Assembly (NCBI RefSeq): GCF_014203835.1
Contig: NZ_JACHJW010000001.1
Coordinates: 2,802,501 to 2,866,500 of the forward strand
From: Micromonospora polyrhachis
GTDB taxonomy: Bacteria > Actinomycetota > Actinomycetes > Mycobacteriales > Micromonosporaceae
Direction: 5' to 3'
Length of the DNA: 64,000 bases
Below the pieces are notes generated by a model that saw only the letters and a program-made list of their open reading frames with translations, was not told the DNA's origin and searched no databases. A program made the position numbers and the translations under genes. How positions within the stretch are numbered: position 1 is the stretch's first letter; each line of letters opens with the position of its first letter. This document shows positions 33,844-44,223 of this stretch, piece by piece.

Positions 33844-35013
33844 TCAGCCCCGGGTGTGCTGGCCGATCATCTGGACCTGTCCGGTGCCCTCGATGATCTC
33901 GCCAGCCTGCCACGCGTCGACGCCACGGCCGGTGAGGGTCGCCAACGCCCGGTCGGCGTCCTCCGCGGACACGATCGCGAACATGCCCACCCCCATGTTG
34001 AACGTCGACTCCATCTCCGGGTCCTCGATCCGGCCCTTGGCCTGGATCAGGTCGAAGATCGGCTGCGGCTTCCAACTGGCCCGGTCGACCACCGCGTCGA
34101 CATTCTCGGGCAGTACCCGGACCAGGTTGCCGGGGATGCCCCCGCCGGTAATGTGGGACAGGGCCCGCGTCTCGGTCTCGGCGATCAGCTTCAGGCAGTC
34201 CTGGGCGTAGATCCTGGTCGGCGTGAGCAGCTCCTCGCCGAGGGTGCGCTGCCGGCCGAACTCCTCGACGACCGTCTCCAGCCGCATCCGTCCGGCCCCC
34301 AACAGCACGTGCCGGACGAGGGAGTAGCCGTTGGAGTGCAGACCGGAGGAGCGCATCGCGATGACCACGTCACCGACCTCCACCCGCTCCGGGCTGAGGA
34401 TCTCGTCCTCCTCCACCACGCCGACACCGGTGGCGGAGATGTCGTACTCGTCGGGTCGCAGTACCCCGGGGTGCTCGGCGGTCTCGCCTCCGAGCAGTGC
34501 GCAGCCGGCGTACCGGCAGCCGTCAGCGATGCCCGCACCGATCTCGGCGACCTTCTCCGGTACGACCTCACCGGTGGCGATGTAGTCGAGCAGGAACAGC
34601 GGCTCCGCGCCGCAGGCGACCAGGTCGTCGACGACCATCGCCACCAGGTCGATGCCGACCGTGTCGTGGATGTCGAGCTGCTGGGCGATCACCAGCTTGG
34701 TGCCCACGCCGTCCGTGGACGAGGCCAGGACCGGGCTGCGGTACTTCTTGGTGTCCAGGCGGAACAGGCCGGCGAAGCCCCCCAGGTCGCCCAGCACCTC
34801 GGGGCGACGCGTCTGCCGCACCTTCGACTTGAGCAGTTCGACCGCCCGGTCCCCGGCGTGGATCGAGACGCCCGCGTCCGCGTACGACACGCTGCGCTTC
34901 CGGCCGGAACGACCGGCACCGGCCGTCCACGGCTGGTGGCCGGCTCCCTCGGTGGAGCTGGGGCCGCCGACGGGCCCGCTTCCTGCGCCACTTCGCTCAG
35001 TCACGTGCGTCAC
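33844..35013 (-). CDS. purM: Phosphoribosylformylglycinamidine cyclo-ligase (AIR synthetase)
   Basis: 389 residues. It converts FGAM to AIR with ATP (purine synthesis, step 5). YADAGVSIHAGDRAVELLK, STDGVGTKL and MRSSGLHSNGYSLVR are PurM signatures. The first 40 residues are a Gly/Ser/Pro-rich extension not found in most PurM proteins. Start GTG 35013 follows AGGGGAG; GTG 35004 is also possible. It follows purF by 140 bp on the same strand. Confidence 0.95.
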   Translation of the reverse strand: MTHVTERSGAGSGPVGGPSSTEGAGHQPWTAGAGRSGRKRSVSYADAGVSIHAGDRAVELLKSKVRQTRRPEVLGDLGGFAGLFRLDTKKYRSPVLASSTDGVGTKLVIAQQLDIHDTVGIDLVAMVVDDLVACGAEPLFLLDYIATGEVVPEKVAEIGAGIADGCRYAGCALLGGETAEHPGVLRPDEYDISATGVGVVEEDEILSPERVEVGDVVIAMRSSGLHSNGYSLVRHVLLGAGRMRLETVVEEFGRQRTLGEELLTPTRIYAQDCLKLIAETETRALSHITGGGIPGNLVRVLPENVDAVVDRASWKPQPIFDLIQAKGRIEDPEMESTFNMGVGMFAIVSAEDADRALATLTGRGVDAWQAGEIIEGTGQVQMIGQHTRG

Positions 35014-35153
35014 GGTTCTCCCCTTTGTGTCTCACGCGGTTGCCGCGTGGGGTGGCGATCGAAAGTCGCTCGACGGTTTGTTGCGATCCCCGACCAACCA
35101 ACCGGGCGGGGAGCGGTCCGTGGCCCACGGGGCTGGACCGCACCAACTGGACG

Positions 35154-36722
35154 TTATGGGCGATGTGTGGCATCGACGCCGCCTGCGGTGGCGACGAGGG
35201 ACTGGGCCTCGGGCGCCTCGACCCCGGTCTCCGGAGCGTGGTCGTCGGCCGCCGAGGCTCCCTGGACCCGACGGCCCACCCCTTCGAGTACGTGCTTGCC
35301 GATCAGGTTCCCCGTCGGCAGGTCGATCGGGTACTCCCCGTCGAAACACGCCCGACAGAGCCGCGTCTTCGGCTGCTCGGTCGCCCCCACCAGTCCCGTG
35401 AGAGAGACGTATCCCAGCGTGTCGGCCCCGATCGACCGACGGATCCCGTCATTGTCCAACCCACTGGCCAGCAGCTCCGCCCGGGTGGCGAAGTCGATCC
35501 CGTAGAAGCACGGCCAGCTGACCGGTGGCGAGGAGATGCGTACGTGCACTTCCAGTGCACCGGCTTCGCGGAGCATCCGGACGATCGCCCGCTGGGTGTT
35601 GCCGCGCACGATCGAGTCGTCGACCACGACGATCCGCTTGCCGCGGACGTTCTGCCGTAGCGGGTTGAGCTTCAGACGGATGCCGAGCTGGCGCAGGGTC
35701 TGCGACGGCTGGATGAAGGTCCGCCCGACGTAGGGGTTCTTCATCAGGCCGGCACCGTAGGGGATACCGGACTCCTCGGCGTAGCCGATCGCGGCGGGAG
35801 TGCCGGACTCGGGCACCGGGATCACCAGGTCCGCCTCGACCGGGTGCTCCTTGGCGAGCTGCCGCCCGATCTGCACCCGGGCCGCGTACACGTTGCGGCC
35901 GGCGATGGTCGCGTCGGGTCGGGCGACGTACACGTACTCGAAGAGGCAGCCCTTGGGCTCCGGCGCGGCGAACCGGGCCGAGCGCAGGCCGTCCTCGTCG
36001 ATCGCGAGCAGCTCGCCGGGCTCCACCTCACGAACCACGCTGGCCCCGACGATGTCGAGAGCGGCGGTCTCGCTCGCCACCACCCAGCCCCGCTCCAGCC
36101 GGCCCAGCACCAGCGGGCGTACGCCGTACGGGTCCCGGGCGGCGTAGAGGGTCGTCTCGTCCATGAAGACGAAGCTGAAGGCACCGCGCAGTGTCGGCAG
36201 CAACTCCAGCGCGGCGGCCTCCACGGAGAGGTCCGGCCGGCTGGCCAGCAGCGTCGTCACCAGCGAGGTGTCGGAGGTGGAGACGTCCGCCTCCAGCCCG
36301 CGTTCGGCGATCTCACGGGAAAGGTCGGCACTGTTGACGAGGTTGCCGTTGTGGGCGAGGGCAATCGTCGTACCGGTCGTCGTGGCCCGGATCGTCGGCT
36401 GCGCGTTCTCCCAGGTGGAGCCGCCGGTGGTGGAGTAGCGGGTGTGCCCGATCGCCAGGTGGCCACGCAGACTCGCCAGGGTGGGCTCGTCGAAGACCTG
36501 GGCGACGAGACCAAGATCCTTGTAGACCACCACGCTGGAGCCGTCACTCACCGCGATACCGGCGGCCTCCTGCCCCCGATGTTGCAGAGCGTAGAGACCG
36601 AAATAGGTGAGATTCGCCACTTCTTCGCCGGGCGCCCAGACTCCGAACACACCGCACGCGTCTTGCGGGCCGGGCCGTTGCGGGTCTAGTTCGTGACTCA
36701 ACCGGCCGTCGCCTCGAGGCAC
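35154..36722 (-). CDS. purF: Amidophosphoribosyltransferase
   Basis: 522 residues from GTG 36722, which has AGGGAG upstream; the frame continues 35 codons further. It makes phosphoribosylamine from PRPP and glutamine, the first committed purine step. A short propeptide precedes the nucleophile Cys in DACGVFGVWAP. HNGNLVN and RGQEAAGIAV belong to the glutaminase domain, and VVVDDSIVRGNTQRAIV is the PRPP-binding loop. CRACFDGEYP supplies Cys residues as in Fe-S-containing PurF. Confidence 0.95.
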   Translation of the reverse strand: MPRGDGRLSHELDPQRPGPQDACGVFGVWAPGEEVANLTYFGLYALQHRGQEAAGIAVSDGSSVVVYKDLGLVAQVFDEPTLASLRGHLAIGHTRYSTTGGSTWENAQPTIRATTTGTTIALAHNGNLVNSADLSREIAERGLEADVSTSDTSLVTTLLASRPDLSVEAAALELLPTLRGAFSFVFMDETTLYAARDPYGVRPLVLGRLERGWVVASETAALDIVGASVVREVEPGELLAIDEDGLRSARFAAPEPKGCLFEYVYVARPDATIAGRNVYAARVQIGRQLAKEHPVEADLVIPVPESGTPAAIGYAEESGIPYGAGLMKNPYVGRTFIQPSQTLRQLGIRLKLNPLRQNVRGKRIVVVDDSIVRGNTQRAIVRMLREAGALEVHVRISSPPVSWPCFYGIDFATRAELLASGLDNDGIRRSIGADTLGYVSLTGLVGATEQPKTRLCRACFDGEYPIDLPTGNLIGKHVLEGVGRRVQGASAADDHAPETGVEAPEAQSLVATAGGVDATHRP

Positions 36723-36844
36723 CTGCCGCTCCCTCATGCTGGTCATTTGGGCTGCAATCCGCACCGTATCGGGGGTCGCCATCGCTTCAACAGTGTACGC
36801 GAGCACACCCGCAACACTGAGCGCCACTTAGCAGTTACATAACG

Positions 36845-37225
36845 TTAAGTCGATGGTTCTTCGGTTACGGTCCGGATTGGCAGGTACGCGGAGAGATCCG
36901 CTCGCGTCCCGCTGACCCGGATCCGGCCCTCTTCCACCGCCGCCGACCATTCCAATCGGCCGGTCGCGAGCATGATCCAGGTAGTCGGGTCCAGTTCGAC
37001 GACGTTCGACGGCGTCCCTCTGGTGTGCCGAGGACCGGTCATGCACTGAACTGCACCGTAAGGTGGGACCCGCACCTCCACCGAACGGCCCGGAACACGT
37101 CGGGCCAATTCCGTGAGCAACTCCCGTACGGCCGCACGCAGGACCTCACGCTCCGGCGTACGACCAGCGTCTAGGGCCGCCGTCGCCAGTGGTACCGCCG
37201 AGAAGTTTTTGTGCGGATAGGACAC
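36845..37225 (-). CDS. Sterol-carrier (SCP2-like) family protein
   Basis: 126 residues. LRAAVRELLTELARRVPGRSVEVRVPPYGAVQC and the WIMLATGRLEWSAAVEEGRIRVSGTRADLS segment are the SCP2-like fold often found beside purF in actinobacteria. It may bind lipid or another hydrophobic ligand; no catalytic residues are evident. Start GTG 37225; no clear ribosome site, so the transcript may be leaderless. Confidence 0.75.
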   Translation of the reverse strand: MSYPHKNFSAVPLATAALDAGRTPEREVLRAAVRELLTELARRVPGRSVEVRVPPYGAVQCMTGPRHTRGTPSNVVELDPTTWIMLATGRLEWSAAVEEGRIRVSGTRADLSAYLPIRTVTEEPST

Positions 37226-37380
37226 AACGGGACGTTACAACTGACAGGTGGGGCATTCCACGCTGCCCCTGGGTCGCGCCGATCCGGTCGGACAAGGCAT
37301 AGTTGCCGACGGTGTACTCGTACGGTGACGCCTGCCGGCCGCACAGCGTAGCCGGAAGGCCAGCCCGGAAGGCGGTGGAC

Positions 37381-39345
37381 GTGACAACACACCGAAAAGC
37401 CTGGACGAAGCGGGCCGGTGTGGTCTTGGCGCTGGCAGCGAGCGCCCTTCTAGCCCTCCCCGCCACACCCGCATCGGCTGCGGAGATCAGTGTGTCCCCG
37501 GGTTCGGTCAAGGTGCGCGCCGGCGGGGACGCCACCGTGATGGTCAACATCAGTAGCGGCTCACCGAACGAGGACGTGACGGTCAACGTCACCGGCCTCC
37601 CCCCAGGCGTCAGCTGTAGCTCCGGTTGCGGTGAGGTCTCACTCAACATCACGGGCAGCAAGTCCCACGCATTGACGCTCAAGGCCGCCAACAACGCCCC
37701 GGCAGCCAACGGTGCCTCCGCCACGGTGCAACTGGTAGCTCGATCCGGTGACAGCACGAAGCCGCTGTCAGTCACCGTCACCGCCGCCGAGCCGGAGGTG
37801 GAGACGGTTACGGAGGTCTCCGGGCGGGTCAGCGGGAGCAGCGGCAACGCGATTGCCGGTGCGGACGTCGTCCTCACCGACTCGAAGGGCGGCCGGTTCT
37901 CGACCACTTCGAGCAGCAGCGGTCGGTTCTCGTTCACCGGCACCAAGCAGCGCCCGATCGCTCCCGGCGGGCTCACCCTCGGCGCTGCCAAGGACGGCAT
38001 CACCACCACGAGGAGCCTCTCCGGTACGGCCGGGCAACGGCTCACCGGCCAGTCACTCCGGTTGGAGATCGCCGGTGCGACGCCCACCGCGACCGCCAGC
38101 GCTCCGCCCACCGTGGGCCCCGACGAGACTCCGGAAGAGACGGCTGAAGCGACCGAGACCCCGCCCGCCGCCGCCCAGGAACCCACCAGCGACGAGTCCA
38201 GCGGCAGCGGGATGTCGTGGCTGCTGATCATCCTCGGCGGTCTGCTCGTCGCGCTCGGGGTGGGTGCCATCGTCCTGCTGTTGATGCGTCGCAAGGAGAA
38301 CAACTCCGAGGACGACGAGGACGACGGCCCATCCGATCCGCCGTCTGGGCGGCGGGGAGCCGCCTACCGGGACGACCTCGACGAAACCCGGATCACCACC
38401 CGGGCCGGGGCCGATCCGACCATGGTCGCCGGAGCGTCACTCGCTGACGCACCGACCATGATGCACAACCGTCCGTTGGTCGACGACGAATTCCCCGACC
38501 CGTACGGCGCACCACTGCCGAGCCAGAACCCGCAGTCGCCGAGCTACGGCGGTCAGCAGGGCTGGGCGAACGACGATTACGGCAGCAACGCCCCGACCCA
38601 GGTCGGCTATGGCGCCGCCGGGGCGGCGGCGGGCACCTACGGCAGCAACACGCCTTCCTCGGGTAGCGGCTACGGCAACGCCCCCTCCTCCGGAAGCGGC
38701 TACGGCAACGCGCCTTCCTCGGGCAGCGGCTACGGCAGCACCCCCTCCTCCGGAAGCGGCTACGACAGCCGCGACCGCGAATACGGTGGTTCGTCCGGCG
38801 GCTACGGTCAGTCGGGTGGCTACGGTCAGCGCTACGACGAACCAACCGGACGCTACGAGCCGGGCAACGACGACTACGGCCCAGCGGCCGATCCCTACGC
38901 CACCGGCTCCTATGGCCAGTCCGGCGGCCCCGAGCCAACCCGGAGCTACGGCCGGGAGGGTGGCGGCGAACCCGAGCCGACCCAGGGCTACGGGCAGTAC
39001 GGCCAGTCTGGCGGCTACGACGCGCCCAGCGCCGGTGGTGGCTACGGTCAGCGCGACAGCTACGAGTCCGGGTCGACCGGCTACGGCGGCGACCAGCCCA
39101 CGACCGGTCGTGGTTACGACGAACGTGGTGGCTACGACGATCGCGGCGGCTACGGCAACCGGGGCGGCTACGAGGATCGGGGCGGCTACGGCCAGGTCCC
39201 CGATCAGCGCGGGGACGGATACGACACCCGCGGCTACGACCAGGGTGGCTACGGTGGCACGGCACCGGAGGACCGTACCCGGGTGGACGGGCCTCCGCAG
39301 CAGAACCGATCCAGCCGGCGATCATTGGACTGGTTGGACGACTGA
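37381..39345 (+). CDS. Membrane protein with Ig-like ectodomain and Tyr/Gly-rich cytoplasmic tail
   Basis: 654 residues from GTG 37381 (GGAAGGCGG upstream). Order: signal peptide (1-33), beta-rich NEW3/Ig-like domain (about 34-135), a carboxypeptidase regulatory-like fold (about 142-232), a Thr/Pro/Glu linker, one membrane helix (about 278-302) with RRKE stop-transfer, then 350 residues of cytoplasmic low-complexity tail. The tail is dominated by GYG, SYG and YGQ words and, near the end, repeated RGGY. This composition resembles phase-separating low-complexity domains of eukaryotic RNA-binding proteins (an analogy, not homology). Role unknown. Confidence 0.82.
   Translation: MTTHRKAWTKRAGVVLALAASALLALPATPASAAEISVSPGSVKVRAGGDATVMVNISSGSPNEDVTVNVTGLPPGVSCSSGCGEVSLNITGSKSHALTLKAANNAPAANGASATVQLVARSGDSTKPLSVTVTAAEPEVETVTEVSGRVSGSSGNAIAGADVVLTDSKGGRFSTTSSSSGRFSFTGTKQRPIAPGGLTLGAAKDGITTTRSLSGTAGQRLTGQSLRLEIAGATPTATASAPPTVGPDETPEETAEATETPPAAAQEPTSDESSGSGMSWLLIILGGLLVALGVGAIVLLLMRRKENNSEDDEDDGPSDPPSGRRGAAYRDDLDETRITTRAGADPTMVAGASLADAPTMMHNRPLVDDEFPDPYGAPLPSQNPQSPSYGGQQGWANDDYGSNAPTQVGYGAAGAAAGTYGSNTPSSGSGYGNAPSSGSGYGNAPSSGSGYGSTPSSGSGYDSRDREYGGSSGGYGQSGGYGQRYDEPTGRYEPGNDDYGPAADPYATGSYGQSGGPEPTRSYGREGGGEPEPTQGYGQYGQSGGYDAPSAGGGYGQRDSYESGSTGYGGDQPTTGRGYDERGGYDDRGGYGNRGGYEDRGGYGQVPDQRGDGYDTRGYDQGGYGGTAPEDRTRVDGPPQQNRSSRRSLDWLDD
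38650..38769 (+). repeat. Four 30-bp coding repeats (T/N-A-P-S-S-G-S-G-Y-G)
   Basis: Four consecutive 30-bp units encode xPSSGSGYGx. Synonymous positions alternate: copies 1 and 3 use CCT TCC TCG, copies 2 and 4 use CCC TCC TCC GGA. This implies a 60-bp unit was itself duplicated. Confidence 0.85.
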
Positions 39346-39519
39346 CGGGGCCAACCGGCGGTCCAAACCGGACCCGGCGGCTGGCGAGCGTACGCAGGTG
39401 GCGGATCGAGCCCTCTTCGCCGAGGGCGTCGGTCCGCCACAGTGCTTCTCGGGCTGACCAGTACTTTCCGAACGGCCCGTGCCTTCCACGCTGTCTTCGC
39501 CGGGTCTCGGGCGGTCAGG

Positions 39520-40323
39520 TCAGCCGGCAACGAAGACACCGTGGTGCAACACCGGCACCACCGGGGAGACGTCCCGCTGGACCGCGATCTCCACATCCTC
39601 GGCGAAGCCTCGTTCGGCCAGTTCCCGGCCGGAGACACAACCTCGGATGGCGGCTGGCAGGTCGGTGACGCTGGCCAGCGTCGCCAGCGCCATCGCGGCT
39701 TCCACCGACAGTCCGGCCGGTACGGTGGCGAGCACGTCGAGGATCGCCGCCGCCCCGAGCTGATCCTCCACACAGGGCCGCAGTGTGCCGTCCGGCCAGC
39801 GTTCCCCGGCGGCGATCACTCCGATCGGGGCGTCTGTCGTCCCGTACCCCCGGCTGCGCAGCCATCGTCCGACGGCGGTGGCGTTACGGACGGAGCCGGC
39901 GAGCACCAGCCGGCCGGTCGCGGCGGCTGCCGCGCAGATCGCCGAGCCGTTCGGGGAGGGCAACACCAGGTCCGTCACGACCGGGGCGGTAGTCAACGCC
40001 GCTGGCGACAGGGACCATGGATGGTCCGGGGTGACCGCAGTCCGTCCGACTGCGGCGACCCCTCCCACCCGCAACGCGTATTCGGTCGCCTGGGCACCCC
40101 AGGGGAAGGGATGTACTCGCATTCCCCGGCCCACCGCCACCTGCACCGAGGTGGTGAAGGAAAGCACGTCGACGACCACCAGCGCGGCGCAGACCCGCCC
40201 CAACTCGGCAGCCCCGGTAAGGCCCCAGTCGAAGCGTGCGCCCGTACCCGGCTGGGTGTGAGCGGCCTCGGCCCGGGCGGATGCCCTGGCCAAGGCCTCA
40301 GTGGCCGGCGGAGGTCGGCACAC
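39520..40323 (-). CDS. ComB-like 2-phosphosulfolactate phosphatase family protein
   Basis: 267 residues from GTG 40323, overlapping the purL end by 26 bp. [31 protein letters not shown] and [14 protein letters not shown] are ComB-family landmarks with the acidic residues expected to bind Mg2+. The archaeal enzyme acts in coenzyme M synthesis, a pathway not expected here, so the substrate is probably different. It is the last gene of the purSQL operon. Confidence 0.78.
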   Translation of the reverse strand: MCRPPPATEALARASARAEAAHTQPGTGARFDWGLTGAAELGRVCAALVVVDVLSFTTSVQVAVGRGMRVHPFPWGAQATEYALRVGGVAAVGRTAVTPDHPWSLSPAALTTAPVVTDLVLPSPNGSAICAAAAATGRLVLAGSVRNATAVGRWLRSRGYGTTDAPIGVIAAGERWPDGTLRPCVEDQLGAAAILDVLATVPAGLSVEAAMALATLASVTDLPAAIRGCVSGRELAERGFAEDVEIAVQRDVSPVVPVLHHGVFVAG

Positions 40324-42919
40324 CGCCCGCCGGGTCCGCCGGTCCGTCCACCGGCTCCGCCTGGCCACCTGGCTCAGCCGGGTTGACCTGCTCAGCCTGG
40401 TTGAACTGCCCGGACGCCACGGTCGCCGAGGTCAGCTCCTCGGGATCGGCCACCGAGCCGGACACCGTACCGCCGAAGATGCTCGGCATGGTCGACGTGA
40501 AAGCGGTCCGCAGCTCGTCCAGCGTCAACCGGAACTGCCCGCGTACTTCCAGGGCACCACTGGTCGGTTCGGTGACGCCGATCAGGGTCCAGGGCAGTCC
40601 GCGCTCCGCGCAGAGCGCGGTGAACGCCTTCTCCTGGCCGTGCGGCACGGTGACCAGGGCCCGACCGGTGGTCTCGCTGTAGAGGTAGACGAACGGCATC
40701 GAGCCACCCGCGAACTCCTCCGGCAGCGCGATCTGCGCCCCGACGCCGTATCGCAGGGTCGACTCGACCAGCGCCTGGGCGAGGCCACCGTCGGAGAGGT
40801 CGTGCGCGGAACGGACGTGCCCCACCCGGGCCGCCTCCGCGATCGTCTCGGCCAGTACCCGTTCCCGGGCCAGGTCCACCCGGGGCGGAACACCGCCGAG
40901 GTGACCATGCGCCACCCAGGCCCACTCGGAGCCGGAGAGTTCCACGTGGGTCTCACCGAGCAGGAAGATCAGATCCTGGTCGGCACCCGCCGACCGAGCG
41001 AAGCCCATCGGCACCCGCTGGGCGACGTCGTCGAGTACACCGAGCACCCCGACGACCGGCGTCGGGTGGATCGCCGCCGCACCGGTCTGGTTGTAGAAGC
41101 TGACGTTGCCCCCGGTGACCGGGATGCCCAGTTCCGCACACCCGTCGGCGAGGCCGCGTACCGCCTCGGCGAACTGCCACATCACGCCGGGGTCCTCGGG
41201 CGAGCCGAAGTTGAGACAGTTGGTGACGGCGATCGGCTGGGCACCGCTGACCGCGACGTTACGGTACGACTCGGCCAACGCCAGCTTCGCGCCGTTGTAC
41301 GGGTCGAGCCGGGCGTACCGGCCGTTGCCGTCCACGGAGAGCGCGACACCGAGGCCGGTCTCCTCGTCGACGCGGATCACGCCCGCGTCCTCGGGCTGAG
41401 CGAGCACGGTGTTGCCGAGGACATAGCGGTCGTACTGCTCGGTGACCCAGGACTTGTCGCACAGGTTGGGCGAGGCGATCATGCGCAGCACGGTCTCGCG
41501 CAGCGCCTCCGGGGTGGCCGGTCGGGGCAACGTCTCGGCCCGGTCCGCCTGGAGCAGGATCAGGTCCGCCGGCTCTCGCATCGGCCGGGCGTAGACCGGT
41601 CCGTCGTCCACCAGCGAGCCCGGCGGCACGTCGACCACGACGTGGCCCCGCCAGGTGACCAGCAGCCGACCGGGCTCGCCGTCCGGTTGGGCCGGGGTGA
41701 CCTCACCGATGGCGGTGGCGAGTACGCCCCACTTCTCGGCGGTCTTGAGTACGGCTTCCAGCTTCTCCGGCTCGACGACGAGCAGCATCCGCTCCTGCGA
41801 CTCGCTCGCCAGGATCTCGTGCGGCTCCATCGACGGCTCGCGCAGTGGCACCCGCTCCAGCCAGACCCGCATCCCGGTGCCGGCAGCGGCGGCGGTCTCG
41901 GTCAGCGCGCAGGTCAGCCCGGCACCGCCGAGATCCTGGATACCGACGACGAGTTGGGCGTCGTAGAGCTCCAGACACGCCTCGATCAGCAGCTTCTCGG
42001 TGAACGGGTCACCGACCTGCACCGACGGGCGGCGCTGCTCACTGGCCTCCTCGAAGGTGGCACTGGCCAGCACCGAGACGCCCCCGATGCCGTCCCGGCC
42101 GGTCTTCGCGCCCATCAGCACGACCACGTTGCCGGGACCGGCAGCGGCCTTGTTCTGTAGCCGGTCGACCGGCAGCACACCGAGGCAGAGCGCGTTGACC
42201 AGCGGGTTTCCCTGGTAGCAGGGGTCGAAGACGACCTCGCCGCCGATGTTGGGCAGGCCCAGGCAGTTGCCGTAGCCGCCGACGCCGGCAACCACGCCCG
42301 GCAGCACGCGAGCGGTGTCGGGGTGGTCGGCCGCGCCGAAGCGCAGCGGGTCCATCACCGCGACCGGGCGGGCACCCATCGCCAGGATGTCCCGGACGAT
42401 GCCGCCGACGCCGGTCGCCGCACCCTGGTACGGCTCGACGAAGCTCGGGTGGTTGTGCGACTCGACCTTGAAGGTGACCGCGAGCCGGTCGGAGATCTGG
42501 ACGACCCCGGCGTTCTCCCCGATCCCGGCGAGGAGTCGGTCGCTGGGGGGTGCCTTCTCACCGAACTGGCGCAGGTGGACCTTGCTCGACTTGTAGGAGC
42601 AGTGCTCGCTCCACATGATCGAGTACATGGCCAGCTCGGACTGGGTGGGGCGACGGCCGAGGATCTGCCGGATGCGGTCGTACTCGTCGTCGCGGAGCCC
42701 CAGCTCCGGATAGGGCTGCAACTCGTCGGGACTGGCGACCGCCTGGGCGACCGTGTCGGGACCGTCGACCAGGTCGTCGGCGGAGATGGCACGGGACGAC
42801 GCGGCGGCCAGCGGCGGATCGGCCGAAACCGGGTGCCGTGGCGTGGGGGCGAGTCCGTCGGCCGGCATGGCCACCGTCGCCCCCTCCTCGTTCGCTCCGA
42901 TGTCGGACTGAGTGGTCAT
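40298..42919 (-). CDS. purL: Phosphoribosylformylglycinamidine synthase, subunit II
   Basis: 873 residues, longer than the usual ~740-residue small PurL because of a 60-residue N-terminal extension and a Pro/Gly tail after [14 protein letters not shown]. With PurQ and PurS it makes FGAM from FGAR, ATP and glutamine-derived ammonia. [11 protein letters not shown] carries the catalytic His, with [12 protein letters not shown] and [10 protein letters not shown] as further signatures. Overlaps purQ by 4 bp. Confidence 0.95.
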   Translation of the reverse strand: MTTQSDIGANEEGATVAMPADGLAPTPRHPVSADPPLAAASSRAISADDLVDGPDTVAQAVASPDELQPYPELGLRDDEYDRIRQILGRRPTQSELAMYSIMWSEHCSYKSSKVHLRQFGEKAPPSDRLLAGIGENAGVVQISDRLAVTFKVESHNHPSFVEPYQGAATGVGGIVRDILAMGARPVAVMDPLRFGAADHPDTARVLPGVVAGVGGYGNCLGLPNIGGEVVFDPCYQGNPLVNALCLGVLPVDRLQNKAAAGPGNVVVLMGAKTGRDGIGGVSVLASATFEEASEQRRPSVQVGDPFTEKLLIEACLELYDAQLVVGIQDLGGAGLTCALTETAAAAGTGMRVWLERVPLREPSMEPHEILASESQERMLLVVEPEKLEAVLKTAEKWGVLATAIGEVTPAQPDGEPGRLLVTWRGHVVVDVPPGSLVDDGPVYARPMREPADLILLQADRAETLPRPATPEALRETVLRMIASPNLCDKSWVTEQYDRYVLGNTVLAQPEDAGVIRVDEETGLGVALSVDGNGRYARLDPYNGAKLALAESYRNVAVSGAQPIAVTNCLNFGSPEDPGVMWQFAEAVRGLADGCAELGIPVTGGNVSFYNQTGAAAIHPTPVVGVLGVLDDVAQRVPMGFARSAGADQDLIFLLGETHVELSGSEWAWVAHGHLGGVPPRVDLARERVLAETIAEAARVGHVRSAHDLSDGGLAQALVESTLRYGVGAQIALPEEFAGGSMPFVYLYSETTGRALVTVPHGQEKAFTALCAERGLPWTLIGVTEPTSGALEVRGQFRLTLDELRTAFTSTMPSIFGGTVSGSVADPEELTSATVASGQFNQAEQVNPAEPGGQAEPVDGPADPAGGVPTSAGH

Positions 42920-43599
42920 GCCGGCGCCCCCGCCAGGTGCTTGAGGATCGAGGTGAAGAAGCCGAGGCCGTCGAGCGAGGGGCCGGTCAGCGCCTCCACG
43001 GCGTGCTCGGGATGCGGCATGATGCCGACCACGTTGCCGGCCTCGTTGGTGATCGCCGCGATGTCACGCTGCGAGCCATTCGGGTTACCGTCCACGTAGC
43101 GGGCCACGACCCGCCCGGTCGCCTCCAGCTCGTCCAGGGTGCGCTGGTCGGCGACGTACCGGCCCTCGCCGTTCTTGACCGGGATGAGCACCTCCTGGCC
43201 CGCCTGGTAGACGTTGGTCCAGGCCGTACCCGCCGACTCGATGCGCAGCAGCTGGTCCCGGTTACGGAAGTGCAGATGCTCGTTGCGGGTCAGCGCGCCC
43301 GGGAGCAGGTGCGACTCGCACAGGATCTGGAAGCCGTTGCAGATGCCGAGCACCGGCAATCCGCCCCGAGCCGCAGTCACGATCGTCCCCATCACCGGGG
43401 CGAACCGGGCGATCGCCCCGCAGCGCAGGTAGTCGCCGTAGGAGAAGCCACCGGGTAGCACCACGGCGTCGACACCGTGCAGGTCGGCGTCGCCGTGCCA
43501 GAGACGTACCGCCTCGGCTCCGGCGATCCGAACCGCCCGGGCGGCATCCCCGTCATCGAGCGAGCCGGGGAAGGTCACCACACCGATGCGGGCGGTCAC
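42916..43599 (-). CDS. purQ: Phosphoribosylformylglycinamidine synthase, glutaminase subunit
   Basis: 227 residues of class I glutamine amidotransferase. The nucleophile Cys is in [11 protein letters not shown] and the catalytic His in MPHPEHAVE. It delivers ammonia to PurL through the PurS-bridged complex. Four-base overlaps on both sides couple it to purS and purL. Confidence 0.95.
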   Translation of the reverse strand: MTARIGVVTFPGSLDDGDAARAVRIAGAEAVRLWHGDADLHGVDAVVLPGGFSYGDYLRCGAIARFAPVMGTIVTAARGGLPVLGICNGFQILCESHLLPGALTRNEHLHFRNRDQLLRIESAGTAWTNVYQAGQEVLIPVKNGEGRYVADQRTLDELEATGRVVARYVDGNPNGSQRDIAAITNEAGNVVGIMPHPEHAVEALTGPSLDGLGFFTSILKHLAGAPA

Positions 43600-43859
43600 G
43601 GCCGAGCGCCCTCGGTGTCGTCCATCTCGACCACGCGGAGCGTGAAGTCCTCGATGACCGGGTTGGCGAGCAGCTTGTCGGCTATTTCCCGGGCACGATC
43701 GAGGTCCGGCTCACCGGTGAACTCGATCTCGACCCGGCGGCCGATACGTACGGAAGACACATCGCTGACCCCGAGCCGTGGCAGCGCGTTTGCGACAGCC
43801 TGGCCCTGGGGATCAAGAATCTCCGGCTTGAGCATGACGTCGACGACGACGCGAGGCAC
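43596..43859 (-). CDS. purS: Phosphoribosylformylglycinamidine synthase, PurS subunit
   Basis: 87 residues: [20 protein letters not shown], then [20 protein letters not shown], the PurS fold that bridges PurL and PurQ. GTG start with AGGAG upstream. First gene of purS-purQ-purL-comB-like. Confidence 0.94.
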   Translation of the reverse strand: MPRVVVDVMLKPEILDPQGQAVANALPRLGVSDVSSVRIGRRVEIEFTGEPDLDRAREIADKLLANPVIEDFTLRVVEMDDTEGARP

Positions 43860-43922
43860 GGGGCACTCCTGACTGTGTACGCAGTTGGGATCCGGCCCAT
43901 CGAGGGGCGAGCAAGAGCCAGC

Positions 43923-43937
43923 CTACCTGGCAGGTAG
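43923..43937. promoter_or_regulatory. 15-bp palindrome upstream of purS
   Basis: CTACCTGGCAGGTAG has perfect 7-bp arms around one base, 64 bp upstream of the purS start. A possible operator for the pur operon; the regulator is unknown. Confidence 0.4.
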
Positions 43938-44203
43938 AGCAGGTGACGCACCGGTCAGCCCGGGGCGCGTCCGGTGGTCGGCGCTCCAAGACACTTACCG
44001 CATCGATCCGGGCGCATCGTCACGCATCGCCGCGGAAATGCCGGCACTCGCCGCCCCGGTGAGGGGATCTTTCGGGGCGACCACACATCGCGGAACCCGC
44101 TCGCGCCGCCGCTCGCACCGCTGATCGCGTCCTGGGGGCGTGGGTCAGCCGGTGGACCTACCCGATTGATCGGATACACGGCCCCAGTCGATTGCCAATT
44201 AAT

Positions 44204-44223
44204 AGTCAAACTTCGATTTGACT
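44204..44223. promoter_or_regulatory. Inverted repeat upstream of the S1 protease gene
   Basis: AGTCAAACTTCGATTTGACT has perfect 7-bp arms around six bases, 160 bp before the protease start. The right arm includes TTGACT, a good -35 match, so a bound protein could block the promoter. Confidence 0.4.

Noticed and set aside
40301-42160. 619-codon open frame on the plus strand
   Set aside because: It is antisense to purL, with a composition typical of reverse-frame shadows in high-GC DNA and no recognisable domain.
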